Made by a program: the position numbers and the translations under genes. From Straminergon stramineum (lineage: Eukaryota; Streptophyta; Bryopsida; Hypnales; Calliergonaceae), in NCBI GenBank assembly GCA_963920665.1, contig OY987265.1:33113001-33177000 (forward strand): 64,000 nucleotides of DNA, written 5' to 3'. The notes below the pieces were generated by a model that was not told the origin of the DNA, made no database searches, and worked only from the letters and a program-made list of their open reading frames with translations. The stretch's first letter is position 1. Each line of letters begins with the position of its first letter. Positions 35,772 through 48,054 of this stretch are shown here, one piece after another.

Positions 35772-38418
35772 TAGGTACTTGGTTAGGAAGGTCATTTAGT
35801 CTAATACCTAGGTCACTTAAAAGGTAGAAAAGGATCTTCAATTAGATTTCTATAAGGTAACTATTGGTCCAAATTCCATTCAATGGTCAAACACTTATCA
35901 ATTCCATCACACACTTTTTAACCTAGATGCTATAGACAAGTGAATGTTGTCATTGTCCTAAACTAGTGCCTATAGGACTAAAGACAATTTGGCCAATTTG
36001 GTCTATGCAATGGATGATTCTATTAAGCAATGTAATCAAAATGCCTATTTATATTCTATTATAATAATTTATTTATCAATTTTGGTCTACTTTGTCATGT
36101 CCTAGATATAGGCTATCACTTACTAGCCTAGTTGTTAGATTAATATGATCAAGGAATTTTGGAAGCTAGAGCCATTTGTCTAAGTAATGTAGGGTATAAA
36201 GTATAGAATTAAGCTTCACACATTATTTGTATTACTCAATTGGATTATTAGTATTTCTTTCTCCTACAATTTGTACTAGGTTCATAGTTAGTTCATAAGA
36301 TTATATGAAATACATCCACTTCATTGGGATTGTCTCACCAAGTTCTATTAATGACTCTATCCTCTCTTTTAAAGTTTGATTAATCCAAATGTACATGTGC
36401 TTGTCAATTTGATCCTTATAACTTCCACATGACTCACATATCTTTTTAGTTAATTAGACAAACAACCAAAGCTAATAAATTTGCCTAAATCTACTTAGAT
36501 TCACATCTTCTATGATTGGTTCACATGTATACAAGGTCATTGTAAGAAACATTGTGCGTTTTCGTAGTGTTTTTCAAAACTATGATTGTCTCTTTGCTAT
36601 AACTTTTGAATTATGAATCCATTGCCAAAAATAAAAAAATCTATTTTTAGATGTCTTGATTGCAATTGTATCCCTTATTTTTCAGAAATTTTAAAAAGTC
36701 ATTTTATATTTTAAAGTCAACTTTGTTAATATGTCACACTTTCGGGTTTAGGGGTTTTGAATACAATAAAGTTGTTTAAATTAATGATTTTTGTGGTATA
36801 TTCCTATAGTTGGAAAACATGTTCCTAATAAAGGACATCTAAAAAAACATAATTTTATGTCCTCCACATTCGTGCAAACAGGCCTCCCTTGCACATGCAC
36901 TTCTAAACATCAAAAGTATTTTGGACCTTTTTATTGGGTCAAACCTCATCATCATGAAGTCTTCCCAAATGGTCAATGTGAAATACTTCCATTGACAATT
37001 AGTCCTCTACACTAAGCATACAAATTTCTTTTTTTGAAATCTTGACTCTTTACAAAGATTCATTCTTAGTTTTGTTTTATTAATTTGTTCAATTCTATGC
37101 GCAACATTAGCATATATATGTGATGCCAACTTCCTTAGTTAAGTATCCATATTTCACTCATATAATTTCCTACATGAAATCAATTTGTTTGTAACCTTGC
37201 ATTTGTGAAACATTATTAAGTAGCTAGACCATTTGTCCTATACTACCAATTAAACCAATTGATTAAAAATTACACTCATACCAATTTCACATTTGCAAAT
37301 ACAAATTTAACTATTAGTCAATTATCCCCAAAGATATAGTTATATAGTCCAATTCTAACTTCACATTCAACTCAAACACTAAAACAATTTGTCATACAAT
37401 TTCGCCCTCTTTGCTTCAATTATTTTTCACACCATTTTTGTGTTTTACAAAGAAAGGAAATGCACTTCTTGCAATAATTTTCCATTTGCCTTAAAAATTG
37501 TCAATTCCTAGCTAACACAAATATTCTCTATCATGGAGAAAAATACAATTAGACAAATATCTTGCCTCTTATAGCTAAGCCTTCACATTCACAATAAAAT
37601 TGGTCACAAACAATCTAGACAATGATAATATACTTCATATAGTGAATCCTTGGCTTATACAATTACAAATTTATCAAGGCAATAAATGACTGTATTAAAT
37701 GAGCACATGTATGTATGCACAAAAATGAGTCACAAAAAATTATAGGTTGAAAAACACATGAAAGCTAAAAGTCTTATATACTTAAAAGGGAAAAGACATC
37801 TAGTCAAAATTCAAAAATTTGAAGAAATGCAAAGTCTATTTGCCACTCTATATAATGTATACACATTTTTCAATTCATATCCTATCTATCTATCCTTTTC
37901 ATCCTCAAGTGAAAAACAAAACAACTTGATTCTTCAAAACTAATAACATGATGATTTGTCAACAACAATACACATAAAAGGCAAATCATTAGATTTTTTC
38001 AGTAGCTTTGGGGGGTCGTTTCAAGCTTGTTCCCCATGCCGTTCCCGAAGCAGTGAGGGAATGGCAAACTACTATATATATATTGCCTTGAAATTGAAAA
38101 AGAAGTTGAACAAATTTAAAAAACAAACCCTGACATGGTCACCTCCCAACCACATCAGCATGTTGAAGTGGTGCAATTCACCAAGTTCCCCAATGCGGGA
38201 AATTGCAATCTTCTAATGGTCCAAATTTCATCTAATGAAGCCATTGAGTTTAGAAAGTTTGCCTACAAATGGTATGAAAAAAAAGGTCATATTTATAGAA
38301 ATTCATGACTTTGGCACTTCCAAGGTGGGCATCCTAATAAATAAATATATACCAACTTTAGTTTGTGTACTATATAAGTTTATTCAAAATCTTGAACGAA
38401 TTGAATTCATTTACTTAC
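35772..38418. other. AT-rich spacer, no gene seen
   Basis: Many short frames with no coding character. A small hairpin GCCGTTCCC...GGGAATGGC lies at about 38038-38066 in an otherwise AT-rich stretch. Confidence 0.55.
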
Positions 38419-38604
38419 ATTGATTTGTGCTATTAGTGACGAGAAAATTTGCATGACCAAGAAAACTAATATTACTTCAAAAAAATTATTTTTGTGGAGA
38501 TTGGTACAAGACACTAATATTCCAAACTTTAGGCTAATTCAAAAATATTGTGACTTAGGAAAATTTGCATCATATGTATTCTTAAGACAAATTAATGTAG
38601 TTGA
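38419..38604. mobile_element. Diverged relative of the ZDP-intron MITE
   Basis: TGATTTGTGCTATTAGTGAC, AGATTGGTACAAG and CTAATTCAAAAATATTGTGA follow the order seen in 29908-30069. The termini are eroded. A 94-codon frame (38420-38704) across it is probably fortuitous. Confidence 0.45.
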
Positions 38605-39072
38605 ATGCCATAAGTTTTGCACTTGGAATTGCACCAACTGTATGTTAACAATATTAAAAACTCTTGGGTCATCTCAAGATCATCGTAGGTTCAATTTGTC
38701 CTAGGGCTCATCAAAGTTGGACAAAAGTGTCAAACAACACTAGAAGACTTTCATGATTCAAGCAAGGCTAGTAGACCAAGTGAATGTGGCATTAAGGAAG
38801 AGGCACCTATTTCTATCACTTTCAACAATTCCACATATCCTACATGAGGGTCAAATTTAGTATAAATTAAGTCATTTTTGTGAAAAAAAAGTGTTACATG
38901 TCATCCAGTGATTGGTGCAAGGCAACATGAAAAATCTAATGTGGAAATATGATTATCACACCTATCTGCCAAATCTAACCTTCACGTTTGGTACTTTGAG
39001 GTGGAATCTACATATAAAATAATTTTTAATAAATAAGTGATTGAAAAGCATGATTTTAAAAATTGGTAACAT
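38605..39072. other. Spacer, nothing recognised
   Basis: AT-rich sequence without a supportable frame, repeat or hairpin. Confidence 0.5.
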
Positions 39073-39220
39073 AGGGAATTTCATTAAAATGGAATATTTT
39101 CAGACTACGGAGTCTAAATGGTAAAAGTAACATTTTGGATAGGTGTACACTTCAGATTGCATGGTCTAAATTGTAAAAGTGCCAAAGTTGCGGAATAACG
39201 CCATTTTAACAAAATTCCCC
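39073..39220. mobile_element. Foldback MITE, about 148 bp
   Basis: GGGAATTTCATTAAAATGG at the left pairs with CCATTTTAACAAAATTCCC at the right. Between them, CAGA..(9-10 bases)..GTCTAAA(T/A)TGTAAAAGT occurs twice. Confidence 0.7.
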
Positions 39221-40097
39221 ATTAACTTTCTAAGTATATGAATATGCTAATGCATTTGCGAAGTTCAAATACGTGGAGTACCCCAAACCAGGGTTTGCAT
39301 TCATATAAGTAAGCTATACATTTTGGACATCCTATATCTACATGTTTTCAAAATTGGTTTAGAGTATAGTGCTGGAAATTGGTGTCACTACCTCAATGGC
39401 ATATGTACCTCCCCAAGCTTTGCCTTTTAAGACACATGCACCTAAACAACCCATGATTTTTGCCTTACAAAATTCTACAATTGAAGTGATAAACGATTTT
39501 TTGCAAAGATGTTAGCCTCCTGAAGAGAAAACCAACCTAAGTTGTTTCTTGGTTTTCTAACACTTATACAATATTCTTTAAAAGCATAGGGTGCCATGAT
39601 CATGCCACTAGACTCCCCTTAAACAACCACCCTCGAAGCACAAAATGTTTCAACTCCTTGTTGATTGCCTCAAAGAACTCTTGAACTCCCATTGATTACT
39701 CTCATGCACTTGAGACAATTTTGAGACATCAAATGAACCCTTGTCCATCAAAAATAGTTGGGAACGTAAACAGCAAACAGCGAACCAATGGATATACTAT
39801 TCAATATATCCAAGTTAACCACAAAGGGGGGCCTGGCAATCCCGGAGAGTAATTCACGGCACAAATTAAACCTCTAAGCTAAGCTGAAATGCCAGGGGAG
39901 AACACACAGTAGCACAACAAGCTATCGACATCAACAGATGCTGCAACCAGAGAGCAGAAAACCAGGGGCAGACTCAGTTATAATAAAGAGCTCCCCTTGT
40001 GCCCGATGAATTTGACTTGGAGGTTGCCTTTGCAATCCTCCAATACACAATGAGATTCCAGATCCAAACCTCCCATGCTTTGCAAATAAGTTGCAGA

Positions 40098-40195
40098 TGT
40101 CCCCTGCCAGGCCACTTGTGGCTGGCCAGTTAGTACTTTTTATTTTTGCAATGAAATTCCGTTTCATTTGTGTCAAAAAAATATAAATAAAAATT
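40098..40195 (+). mobile_element. Short retroposon (SINE-like) with 9-bp target duplication
   Basis: A 98-bp insertion absent from the sister block (47940-47960). It is flanked by AGTTGCAGA at 40089-40097 and 40196-40204. Its 3' end reads CCGTTTCATTTGTGTCAAAA and then an A-rich tail. The target duplication plus A-rich tail indicates LINE-type retroposition. The 5' end is probably truncated. Confidence 0.8.
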
Positions 40196-40906
40196 AGTTG
40201 CAGAAGATTGCCACCAGACACAGCATTATCCAAGTCAATGCCTCAATTAAGCATGTGCGTTACGGTACTCAGAATACGATTGAAAGCATGAAATTTTGAA
40301 GGTACTAATTAAATAAATACCATTGAAGCTGGGAACAGCTGCCCAGTCAATCGGAGGTACCCGCACTCTGTTAGTGCCTCTGACTGCCAGACTCGAGTGA
40401 TGAATCTCAGGTGGAAGATAATAAGCTAGACGGATTCAAATGCTTCCATCACAATCAAAATGACACAAACCATCTCCAAATTTCTTGATGAAAGCACTGT
40501 CGTCACATCTTTACCCACCCCAAACCGTAACAATAGGAAACGTAAAGCACAGAAAACCTCCAAGGGAACCTCTGGCAATGTAGTGTGAACTTTTCCTGAA
40601 AGAGCAAATCCTTCCTGTTATGCATCGAATTTAGGGTTTGGAGGAACACTACATTTCAACTCAATGCTACAAGGGGAGCTGCATTACATCGCTTGAAGGA
40701 GACAACATCAGTTCTTGCCTCCAGGCTTGAGGAGAAATCAAAACTTCCAGTGTGTTAAATGAATCAGAGCTCAGATTAGGAAACTTGTGTTCCATAATAA
40801 GCCCAAACCAACAATAATTACACAACAAAGAAATTTGAATCTCCTCAAATTTTCTAAAAAATTTCAATCAAGAACACAGAGTTTGCAAATACTCTGCAAA
40901 GCCACC

Positions 40907-40912
40907 TTTATT
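40907..40912 (-). terminator. Candidate polyadenylation signal (AATAAA) for the 41263 gene
   Basis: TTTATT on the plus strand is AATAAA on the gene strand, 350 bases after the stop. It is conserved at 48791-48796 in the sister block. Confidence 0.4.
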
Positions 40913-41262
40913 TAATACTGAAAAAGTTTACATCTCCTATAATAGCCAACCCAATGGATTCTTCATAAACCTAAGCTCCCAATCGACCTCGTGTTGATTA
41001 CCCAGCCTCAACAACAGGTTTAATGTCGCCTAATCAAGAGTGAACGAGAATGTGCATCTCGTTCTGAGCCATGAATTTGATTCGGAGATGAAGGAATTGA
41101 AATAAAAGCAGAGATATATCCATAAGGAAATACTTGGGTCCTGGTCCTGGGAGCATCATCCATCACTTTGTTTAGCTGCTGTCGATTTTGAGGAATCCCA
41201 CCATCTGTTCAGCAATGGCCTTAAGCTCAGCCCAGTGACAATGATTTAGGAATAAGGACGTA

Positions 41263-42054
41263 CTACCTCACTGCAATGCTTTCTCCTTCACTCTGCACGA
41301 GCACGAGATCTTCGTTGAGGTAGTCAAGAGTGGAAGCTGCATGAAAACATATCCACTCCCGTCTCCATTCAAAATTTGAAAGGATAGGCATTTCAGTGCA
41401 TATTATTCTCTGCAATCGATTATATAATCGATTTACTGTTGCAAAATCCACATTATTGAAAATCCGACTATCTATCAAACTAGACTTAAATAAACGATGA
41501 CTAGTAAATTCCTCTTCATTGCTCGAATTATCCGAAAGATCCCTTAATTTCTTACTAAACTTCAACTGATAAACAAAGAATGCCTCATTGCTGTAATGTA
41601 TAAAAAAGGCTGTACATGTAGTACAGAAAATAAAAGGAAATTTTCCTCGAATCTCTTCATCATCTTCTGCTATGACCTTATGATTCAGCCCCGCACTTCT
41701 GAAAGCTTCGAAGCATTCTCTAGTCATGAAAAAATCAGTACTATTAATGTGTCTAGAAATGGGCAGGTAATTGAGTTCGTCAGAAGTTAAACCCATTCCA
41801 ACACTTTTCAACCATCTGAACAATCTATACGTTTCTCCTCGGAGTATCGGCTTGAATGTATTGAAAACCAACAAGGCCATCTTGGAGTGCGGGGATTGCC
41901 ACCAATCAATGACCATGAATATGATGTTTGGCAAGGTGATGATAAGAGTAGCGATGAATATGCCCAACTTCACCCTGTACTGATTCCAACTATAGCACTC
42001 TGCAACGAAATTCAAGGCCACAAAGAGAAGGATCAAGAATACAGACAAATCCAT
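41263..42054 (-). CDS. Membrane-anchored protein of unknown family, paralogue 1 (263 aa)
   Basis: I do not recognise this family. A single uninterrupted frame runs from MDLSVFLILLFVALNFVAEC to ESIAVR. Residues 1-20 are hydrophobic and could be a signal anchor. Residues about 30-50 (GIFIATLIITLPNIIFMVID) form a second membrane helix, leaving a 200-residue hydrophilic domain. That domain starts with a conserved WWQSPHSKMALLVFNTFKP and LRGETYRLFRWLKSVGMGL, has Asn-X-Ser/Thr sequons (INST, DNSS), and ends with a conserved MPILSNFEWRREW and STLDYLNEDLVLV. The start is fixed by the paralogue at 49947, where the same Met begins the shared sequence. The copies are nearly identical over the first 110 residues and much less so over 110-230. 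A broken third copy is at 33917. The intact frame in two copies supports a real gene. It may have a downstream exon, since GTGAG/GTAGTA at the stop resembles a donor. Confidence 0.75.
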   Translation of the reverse strand: MDLSVFLILLFVALNFVAECYSWNQYRVKLGIFIATLIITLPNIIFMVIDWWQSPHSKMALLVFNTFKPILRGETYRLFRWLKSVGMGLTSDELNYLPISRHINSTDFFMTRECFEAFRSAGLNHKVIAEDDEEIRGKFPFIFCTTCTAFFIHYSNEAFFVYQLKFSKKLRDLSDNSSNEEEFTSHRLFKSSLIDSRIFNNVDFATVNRLYNRLQRIICTEMPILSNFEWRREWICFHAASTLDYLNEDLVLVQSEGESIAVR

Positions 42055-43821
42055 TGCAACTATTTAATTAATTGCCTTGGCCGCAGGAGGAATCGGTGGA
42101 ACTCACTAGACTACCTCCAAAGAGAACCTTGACGCAGATAAGAGGCAATTACATTGACTTATCACGACTGAAATGAGCAACTTTCCTTGGAGAATATCGA
42201 TCCAGAAGTGGATGTACTTCAAACGTGAAGGGTTCTAGTGAGATCTTTCGATCGGCAAGCCTCGTGATCTACAACAACAAGAAGAGAGCAAGAAGAAATC
42301 TGAAGCCGATCCAGGATACTACAAGAATCAATTCAACCTTTCATTGGAGACTATCGAAGTGAAGCGCCCAGTGGACAATCTACGTCTTACGGGAGAGAAA
42401 ACTGAACAATCTTAATCACGCACTTGCCAGTACTAGGGCCGCAAATTCTACTATGAATGACAGCAGCAGGCCATGGCCGTTTAACCGATCGAAGCTGCAA
42501 CACTAACTGAGTGACAAAAACGAAAGGTGAGGAGCTCTAAGTCAAGCTTCGTTGTGCCGGCCGAAGGAAGACCATTTCAAGTTGCCTGCTTACAGTGCTG
42601 CTCCCGTACGTCCAGAATCTTTCTTTGCAACTTGAAGACGAGGGAGTGACGTTTCAGTTCGAGATTTGTCGTAAACTAATATGCTTAACGCAAGGAATTG
42701 AAGTCGCTTGCTTGCTTGAATTAATGATTAGAATACAATACTCCAGTCGGGAAGAAAGGGAGGAAAGTTAGCCAGTGTTGAGATCGGTGCACAAGCCAGC
42801 CCATTACCACCAACCTCCTCAATTACGCCCTCAAGTACGCCATTAGAAAAAAATTTGGACTCTCCGGAGGGCTGCCATGAAGTGCCGGTAGGGACCCTCA
42901 CTGTATTACATCTATTTTGCTTGAAGAACTATTCCCCTATTTCTGCACTTCGTCATTTCCAAATGTCAGAGCATTCACTGTCAAATACTATTAGTTCGGG
43001 TTGTGACAAGTGTTGTTTTGATATTTGAAAGCACCTCCGAAGCATCTCCCTTTGACAATTGTGGAATAGAAAACTAAATATACTTTTGAAACTCTCAATA
43101 TTCACACAAGGTGAATCTTTGTTTTGTCAGAAAATCCCCTCTCCTCACTAGCTTCAATAGGCTCATGAAATAGATTGGTTTATCAAACCCTGTCAGCCCT
43201 TCGGAGAGTCCAAAGTTTCTCTAATGCATGGTGTTCATTTCCCATGGATACATGTGGGTGGAATTGAGAAGGGTGGTTGTCTTAGGTTGGTTCTTTGTAA
43301 GTTAATTCTAGAGACTACAATGGTACTCATAAGTTTTCATACCCTTCAAAAATTGCCATATTTAATTGAGAATTTTTCAACAAAATATTGAGCATGCTAT
43401 GGTATAAGTAACACACTAGCTTAAATAAATTTTCAAAATTTTCAAAAAAAGATGTGATCTAGAAAAAAAATTGAATTAAACCTATTAGTGGAAAAGAAAT
43501 TTAACACAACTACAAAATTTTCAAAAGTTCTTTACTTATGAGAATGAATATTCATTTTGGAATTTTTCTAGTAAAAGTTTCCTGAATTTTAAATTTTTAT
43601 TGGGTGAAATTTTATTAATTGATGATCCTAAATAGTTAGGTTTATTATAATTCACTTCAAAAATCTCCAAATAATCATGCAAAAATATTTGTGCACTTTT
43701 CAAATTTTCCAAATTTATTTTGAGTCATATTTTAATCAATAGTAATTCACTCAACAAAATTTTCAAATTCAGGAAACTTTTATTGTAAAGTACTAAAGTT
43801 CCAAAATGAATTCTCATTTTT
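42055..43821. other. Upstream region of paralogue 1 and spacer
   Basis: 42055-42780 is less AT-rich and alignable in patches with the region upstream of paralogue 2 (GAGGAGCTCT, TTCTTTGCAACTTG, CAGTCGG), so it probably holds the promoter. 42781-43821 is AT-rich with no supportable frame. Confidence 0.5.
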
Positions 43822-44643
43822 TTAACCCCTAAGTACCCAGCCAACCATATATATGGTCGATCTGAAATTTCATACTTGTTTTGGTATGGGCGCTTATAGT
43901 CCTTTGACTATTTGGAAAAATTTACACACAATTTTGAAGGTTAATTATTGAAAACTTTTTTTTTCATTGAAAAGGTCAATATTTGATTTTAGAGAGGTCT
44001 TCAAAGGCTTGTATGTACCATAAGTGAAAGAGTAAATCTTGCTGATTATACTTCATTTCCCGGCTTTGAGCAAAGTTTGCCAATTTCCCTTGATTTGAGA
44101 TCTAAATTTTTTTATTTATCCATTTGATTTGAAAATGGTCCCAATGGAAGAGTAAAGTATTTTCATGATTTTCACCATTGAAAATTTAAACATGCAAATG
44201 TTGATTTGGAATTATTTGCAATTTCTACTTATAAAAAATTTGCATTTCAACAATAATTGCAAGGTGGATTGTGTAATGAATTTGATAGCTCTTCATTTGA
44301 ACTTAAGTTTTTAGAAGTACATTTTAGTGTGCTAACACAATTTTTAGTAGGTCATATCACCTCTAATCCCTAAGAATTGTTATATGCAAATTTTTGAAAC
44401 ACTGTGGAGAGGGGCAATATACTAAAAATAGAAAAGGTACATTTCTCTTGTTATAATCTCACAACTCCTATGCAATTTCTCACTCAAAATTGGTATGCAT
44501 ACTAATAAACAAGCTCTTTAAACATCTATGTAGTTAGATTTTGGAAAAGAAGAAAAATCTGCTTCATTAAGGATAACTATAAGTTCATGATCTTTTTTCA
44601 TAGTCAAAACACAATTGGAAAGGCTTGGGCATTTAGGGGTTAA
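43822..44643. mobile_element. TTAA-ended element, type D, copy 2 (822 bp)
   Basis: Left end TTAACCCCTAAGTACCCAG and right end GGCTTGGGCATTTAGGGG followed by TTAA are inverted repeats. The outer ends match those of 50555-51197. Non-coding, AT-rich. Confidence 0.7.
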
Positions 44644-45299
44644 CTAAAGAGTTTTTGAGAATTTTGTACTTGTGTGAAAAGGTTTTTTTCACTACATAAA
44701 TTCAATGAAATTATTTAAAAATTCTTTTAAATCATTTTAATCAAGTGTGTTACTTATACTTCAACATGTCCAAATTTGGTTGAAAATTTCTAATTTTTCT
44801 ATTTTTGAGGGCAATTTTTGTAAGTGTATGAAACATTCTCAAAGCCACTATAAAGGCCATTAATTTGAATTTGAATTTTGTATACAATATATCAATGAAC
44901 CAATAGCTAGTGAACATTTTACTCTAAATCACTTGAGAGGACATTTTGTATCCTTTGCATGATTTGAGGGAGGCTTGTAGATAGTAGAAATCATCTCTTC
45001 ATCCATGTCGGGGGATGAGTTGCTTGAACTCCTTTTCAATAAATATTGTTGGACTTTTCCTCATTGTGATTTCTATTAACATTCATACATAAGAAAAGAA
45101 AAAATCCATAGATAGCCATGTCTTTGTTGGCAATGTGTACTCTTTTCAAATGATCTTAATTTTAGGCATAAAAATGACATTTTTGGAATTCAAGCCTCAA
45201 TTAATGAGATGAAGTTTGTCAAGTCTAGTTCTTGCACTAATTTGAAATTTTGAAAATTTCTATATTTCAATATTTCATTGCTAAATGAACTTTGAGCCT
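44644..45299. other. AT-rich spacer
   Basis: No supportable frame. The sequence resembles the interiors of the TTAA-ended elements but no ends were found. Confidence 0.4.
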
Positions 45300-45585
45300 T
45301 TAACCATGGAGCGTTGATTTTCTAATTTTAGAATGGCATGGTAAATTGATGATGCTCTACACTATAAGATACACCTAGGGAGAAAGTTTCAAACTTTAAT
45401 ACATAACTTTAAAAAAAAGGAAATTTTCATATCTTGAAGGGGACATGAAATATAAGCTCACATTAGTTTGAAAAATCAATTTAAAAAAATTCATTCATTT
45501 ATAGAACTTTGCAAAAGAGGAGCATGCATAATGAATGACTTTGAAGTTTGAAAAAGTGGCCATAAGCCCACCTTTTCAGGGTTAA
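45300..45585 (+). mobile_element. TTAA-ended element, type F (286 bp)
   Basis: Begins TTAACCATGGAGCGTTG and ends CCACCTTTTCAGGGTTAA. The right half matches 16330-16620 inverted. The end sequence CAGGGTTAA matches the right end of 46687-47686. Confidence 0.55.
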
Positions 45586-45734
45586 GGCTTTTAGCATCTT
45601 CTACCCTACACATCAATTTCGTAGAAATGATGGTACTCTAATACTTTGGCACCTTTCAAATTAGAAAAAGCGTTTTTGAAATATAAACTTTTACTTGTCT
45701 TCAAATTTACACCTTTGTTCAAGGTTGCTAGCAC

Positions 45735-45893
45735 GTGAGCCTAGGAGCCTATGTTATAGGTACTTATGTTATCGATACCAATTGTGGTAATAGGGTGCCT
45801 ATATTATAGGCACCTATGGTATAAGGCATCCTCCTTTGTTATAGGGTGACCATGTTATAAATACATATGTTATAGGCACCTTCAATGGATTAT
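45735..45893. repeat. Degenerate repeats of a CTATGTTATAGG motif
   Basis: CTATGTTATAGG, CTATATTATAGG, CTATGGTATAAGG, TTTGTTATAGGG, CATGTTATAAAT and TATGTTATAGGC recur over 160 bases. Each is itself a near-palindrome around TATA. Confidence 0.7.
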
Positions 45894-46076
45894 ACTAGAA
45901 GAAATTCTCGTTCATCAAGCTGATGTGTTTTTATTAGAAACACAAAACTATGTAGGAAAAAATGTAGTTTTGCAGTTTTAAATCAAAAAATTGAAAAACT
46001 CCATTTTTTCCAACGCAGTTTGGTGTTTTCAAATAAAAACACATTAGCTTGATGAATGAGAATTTCTTCTTGTGTT
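45894..46076. mobile_element. Foldback MITE with about 85-bp arms
   Basis: The left arm starts ACTAGAAGAAATTCTCG and the right arm is the inverted complement starting ACAAGAAGAAATTCTCA. The arms stay paired through ATCAAGCTGATGTGTTTTTA to the centre with few mismatches, so almost the whole element folds as one long hairpin. TIR-only structure, non-coding. Confidence 0.9.
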
Positions 46077-46686
46077 AGGATACTTACTTACACCTAGGCT
46101 CAAGGCTTGTAGGCTCCCATTTAGACTAGACTTGTACTTCAATGTCCTTGGACCTTTATATATGTATATATTACAATTTCTAGCTCTAAAAAATTTTTAC
46201 AACAAAAAAAATTCCATGAATTTTTAGTAAAATTTGACTTAAAAGACTCATTATAGGTTATTACTTAAAAGACTACATTACTAGGACTATACTTAAAACA
46301 CCCTTTTCTATTGTAGTGAATACAAGTTGTTTCCTAGTTTTCTAATACTTACACAATATTCTTTGAATATTTCAAATTGAAAACATAGGGGCCCTGGATT
46401 GTGCCATCAAGATTCCCTCTAAATAGCCACCTAAGAAGCACAAAATGCTTCAACTCCCATTGATTACTCTCATGCACTTAAGGCAATTTTGAGATATCAA
46501 ATGAATCCTTTTCCATCAAAAATAGTTGGGGTAACAAGAAATGTGGTGCAAGTAGGTGCACATACCTTAGTAAGAGACACAACAAACCATTGGTTCTACC
46601 AATCAATATATCCATGCTAACAATAAAATGGGCCCTAGTAATCATTTAGAATAATCCACGATGCAAATTAAAACTCCAAGCTAAGT

Positions 46687-47686
46687 TTAACTGCTAAAAG
46701 ACATTGCAAGCCCCACATGCATTTTGAAAGCCAAAATCTGAATTTTCACATGTATAGTTCTTAGTTTCAAATGTTTTTAAGCTTTATAAAGAAAATGTAG
46801 CTCCAATAATCCACTTTTCTTCCTATTTTATTTTTTTTCAAAACTCTTAAAATTGTAATTTATGTGCTACTTTGAAGATATCGTACGAGTAGGTTAGCTT
46901 TGACACTTCAATGTTGAAATAATTTTATTTTTTTAGTTTGACAATTCAACAATGTAATCCAATTTTCTGGGCTTTCGACAAGTCACCCATCTGAAATTTT
47001 CGACATTCCTTTTGGCATGTCATCCTTCCTAATTTTTCAACGTTCCTCTTTACACTTTGTGTATTTTGCCACCCTTCACAACAAAGTTTAGGTGCCCTTT
47101 TTACCCTTTCCACTTTTTGAAGCTACCCTTACACTCCATGACATTGCGGATATCTCTTCCACCTTTTTGAATGCGTAAATGTGTGCTTTTTTCTAAATTT
47201 TTCATCAAGAATAATTTTGAATATTTAGAATTCACAACAATGGAATTTTTTTCAAATTTTTCTAGAATTGTTGTACAATTTTTCATATTTTAGACATGTT
47301 CCAATTTTTCCTAATTAAGTGTGAAACTAACCTACACATAGGGGTAGCATCTTGAAAGTTCAAAATACACCAATTTTGAACTTTTTCTATTAAATTCCTC
47401 TTGGAGTACATCCATTAAACCTTAATGTTTGTCACTATTATCTCCATTTTTCTTTAAATTTTAACACTATTTTAAGCATTTTGTAATCACTATGATTTTT
47501 TCAAAAATATTTCTTTAAAAAATAACATAAAATCCAATTCAATATTTTTCATTATGAAAAAATGAAACTAGGTTTGAGATGTATATTGCTACTTCTCAAT
47601 TTTTTCTTTTTTTGAAAAGTGTGTTTTAATGTAGAGATCTCATGAAGTTTGAGAAGCCCGGACATGAAATGTCCTTTCAGGGTTAA
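46687..47686. mobile_element. TTAA-ended insertion (1.0 kb) with an identified empty site
   Basis: The block reads CTAAGT-TTAA, insertion, TTAA-ATGCCAGG; the sister block reads CTAAGC-TGAA-ATGCCAGG at the equivalent site (about 39877-39895). The left end TTAACTGCTAAAAGACATT and right end AATGTCCTTTCAGGG then TTAA are imperfect inverted repeats. The right 350 bp match 21980-22344. Non-coding; short frames inside (47101-47286) are not called. Confidence 0.8.
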
Positions 47687-48054
47687 ATGCCAGGGGAGGA
47701 GAAGATATTACTTCGAAGCACTTGCAAGCACAGGAATTCAAGTATTCAACTGACAACGCAACAAGCTTTCGACAGCAACAGACGCTGCAACCACAGTGCA
47801 GAAAACCCAATCCAAAAACAAGGGAAGGACTTGGTTAGAATCAGGAGCTCCTCATGTGCACGATGAATTTGACTTGGAGGATGGCTTTGTCATCATCCAG
47901 TCTACAATGAGGCTGCAGATCCAACCCTCCCGTGTTCTGCAAATAACTTGCAGAAGATTGCCATCAGACACAGCATTATCCAAATCCATGCGCCGAATCA
48001 AACATGTGCGTTACCGCAGTACTACTCAGAATATGATTGAAAGGATGAAATTTT

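Larger units (their letters stand above)
39535..42780. repeat. Segmental duplication, block 1 (contains the 41263 gene)
   Basis: Matches 46321-50540 in the same orientation. It covers 1.7 kb of 3' flank, the gene and at least 600 bp of upstream sequence. The 3' flank at 40430-40990 is nearly identical to 48300-48850. Differences include the retroposon at 40098 in this block, a 95-bp gap relative to 48236-48325, and the lack of the 1-kb insertion found at 46687. Confidence 0.85.

Noticed and set aside
36791..37015. Frame of 74 codons following a less AT-rich stretch
   Set aside because: No domain, no second copy and AT-rich surroundings.
41596..42132. Plus-strand frames of 64-81 codons opposite paralogue 1
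   Set aside because: They are antisense shadows of the minus-strand gene and the same shadows occur opposite paralogue 2 (49462-49876).
45735..45893. CRISPR-like array
   Set aside because: Units are short, irregular and palindromic without uniform spacers, and the genome is eukaryotic.
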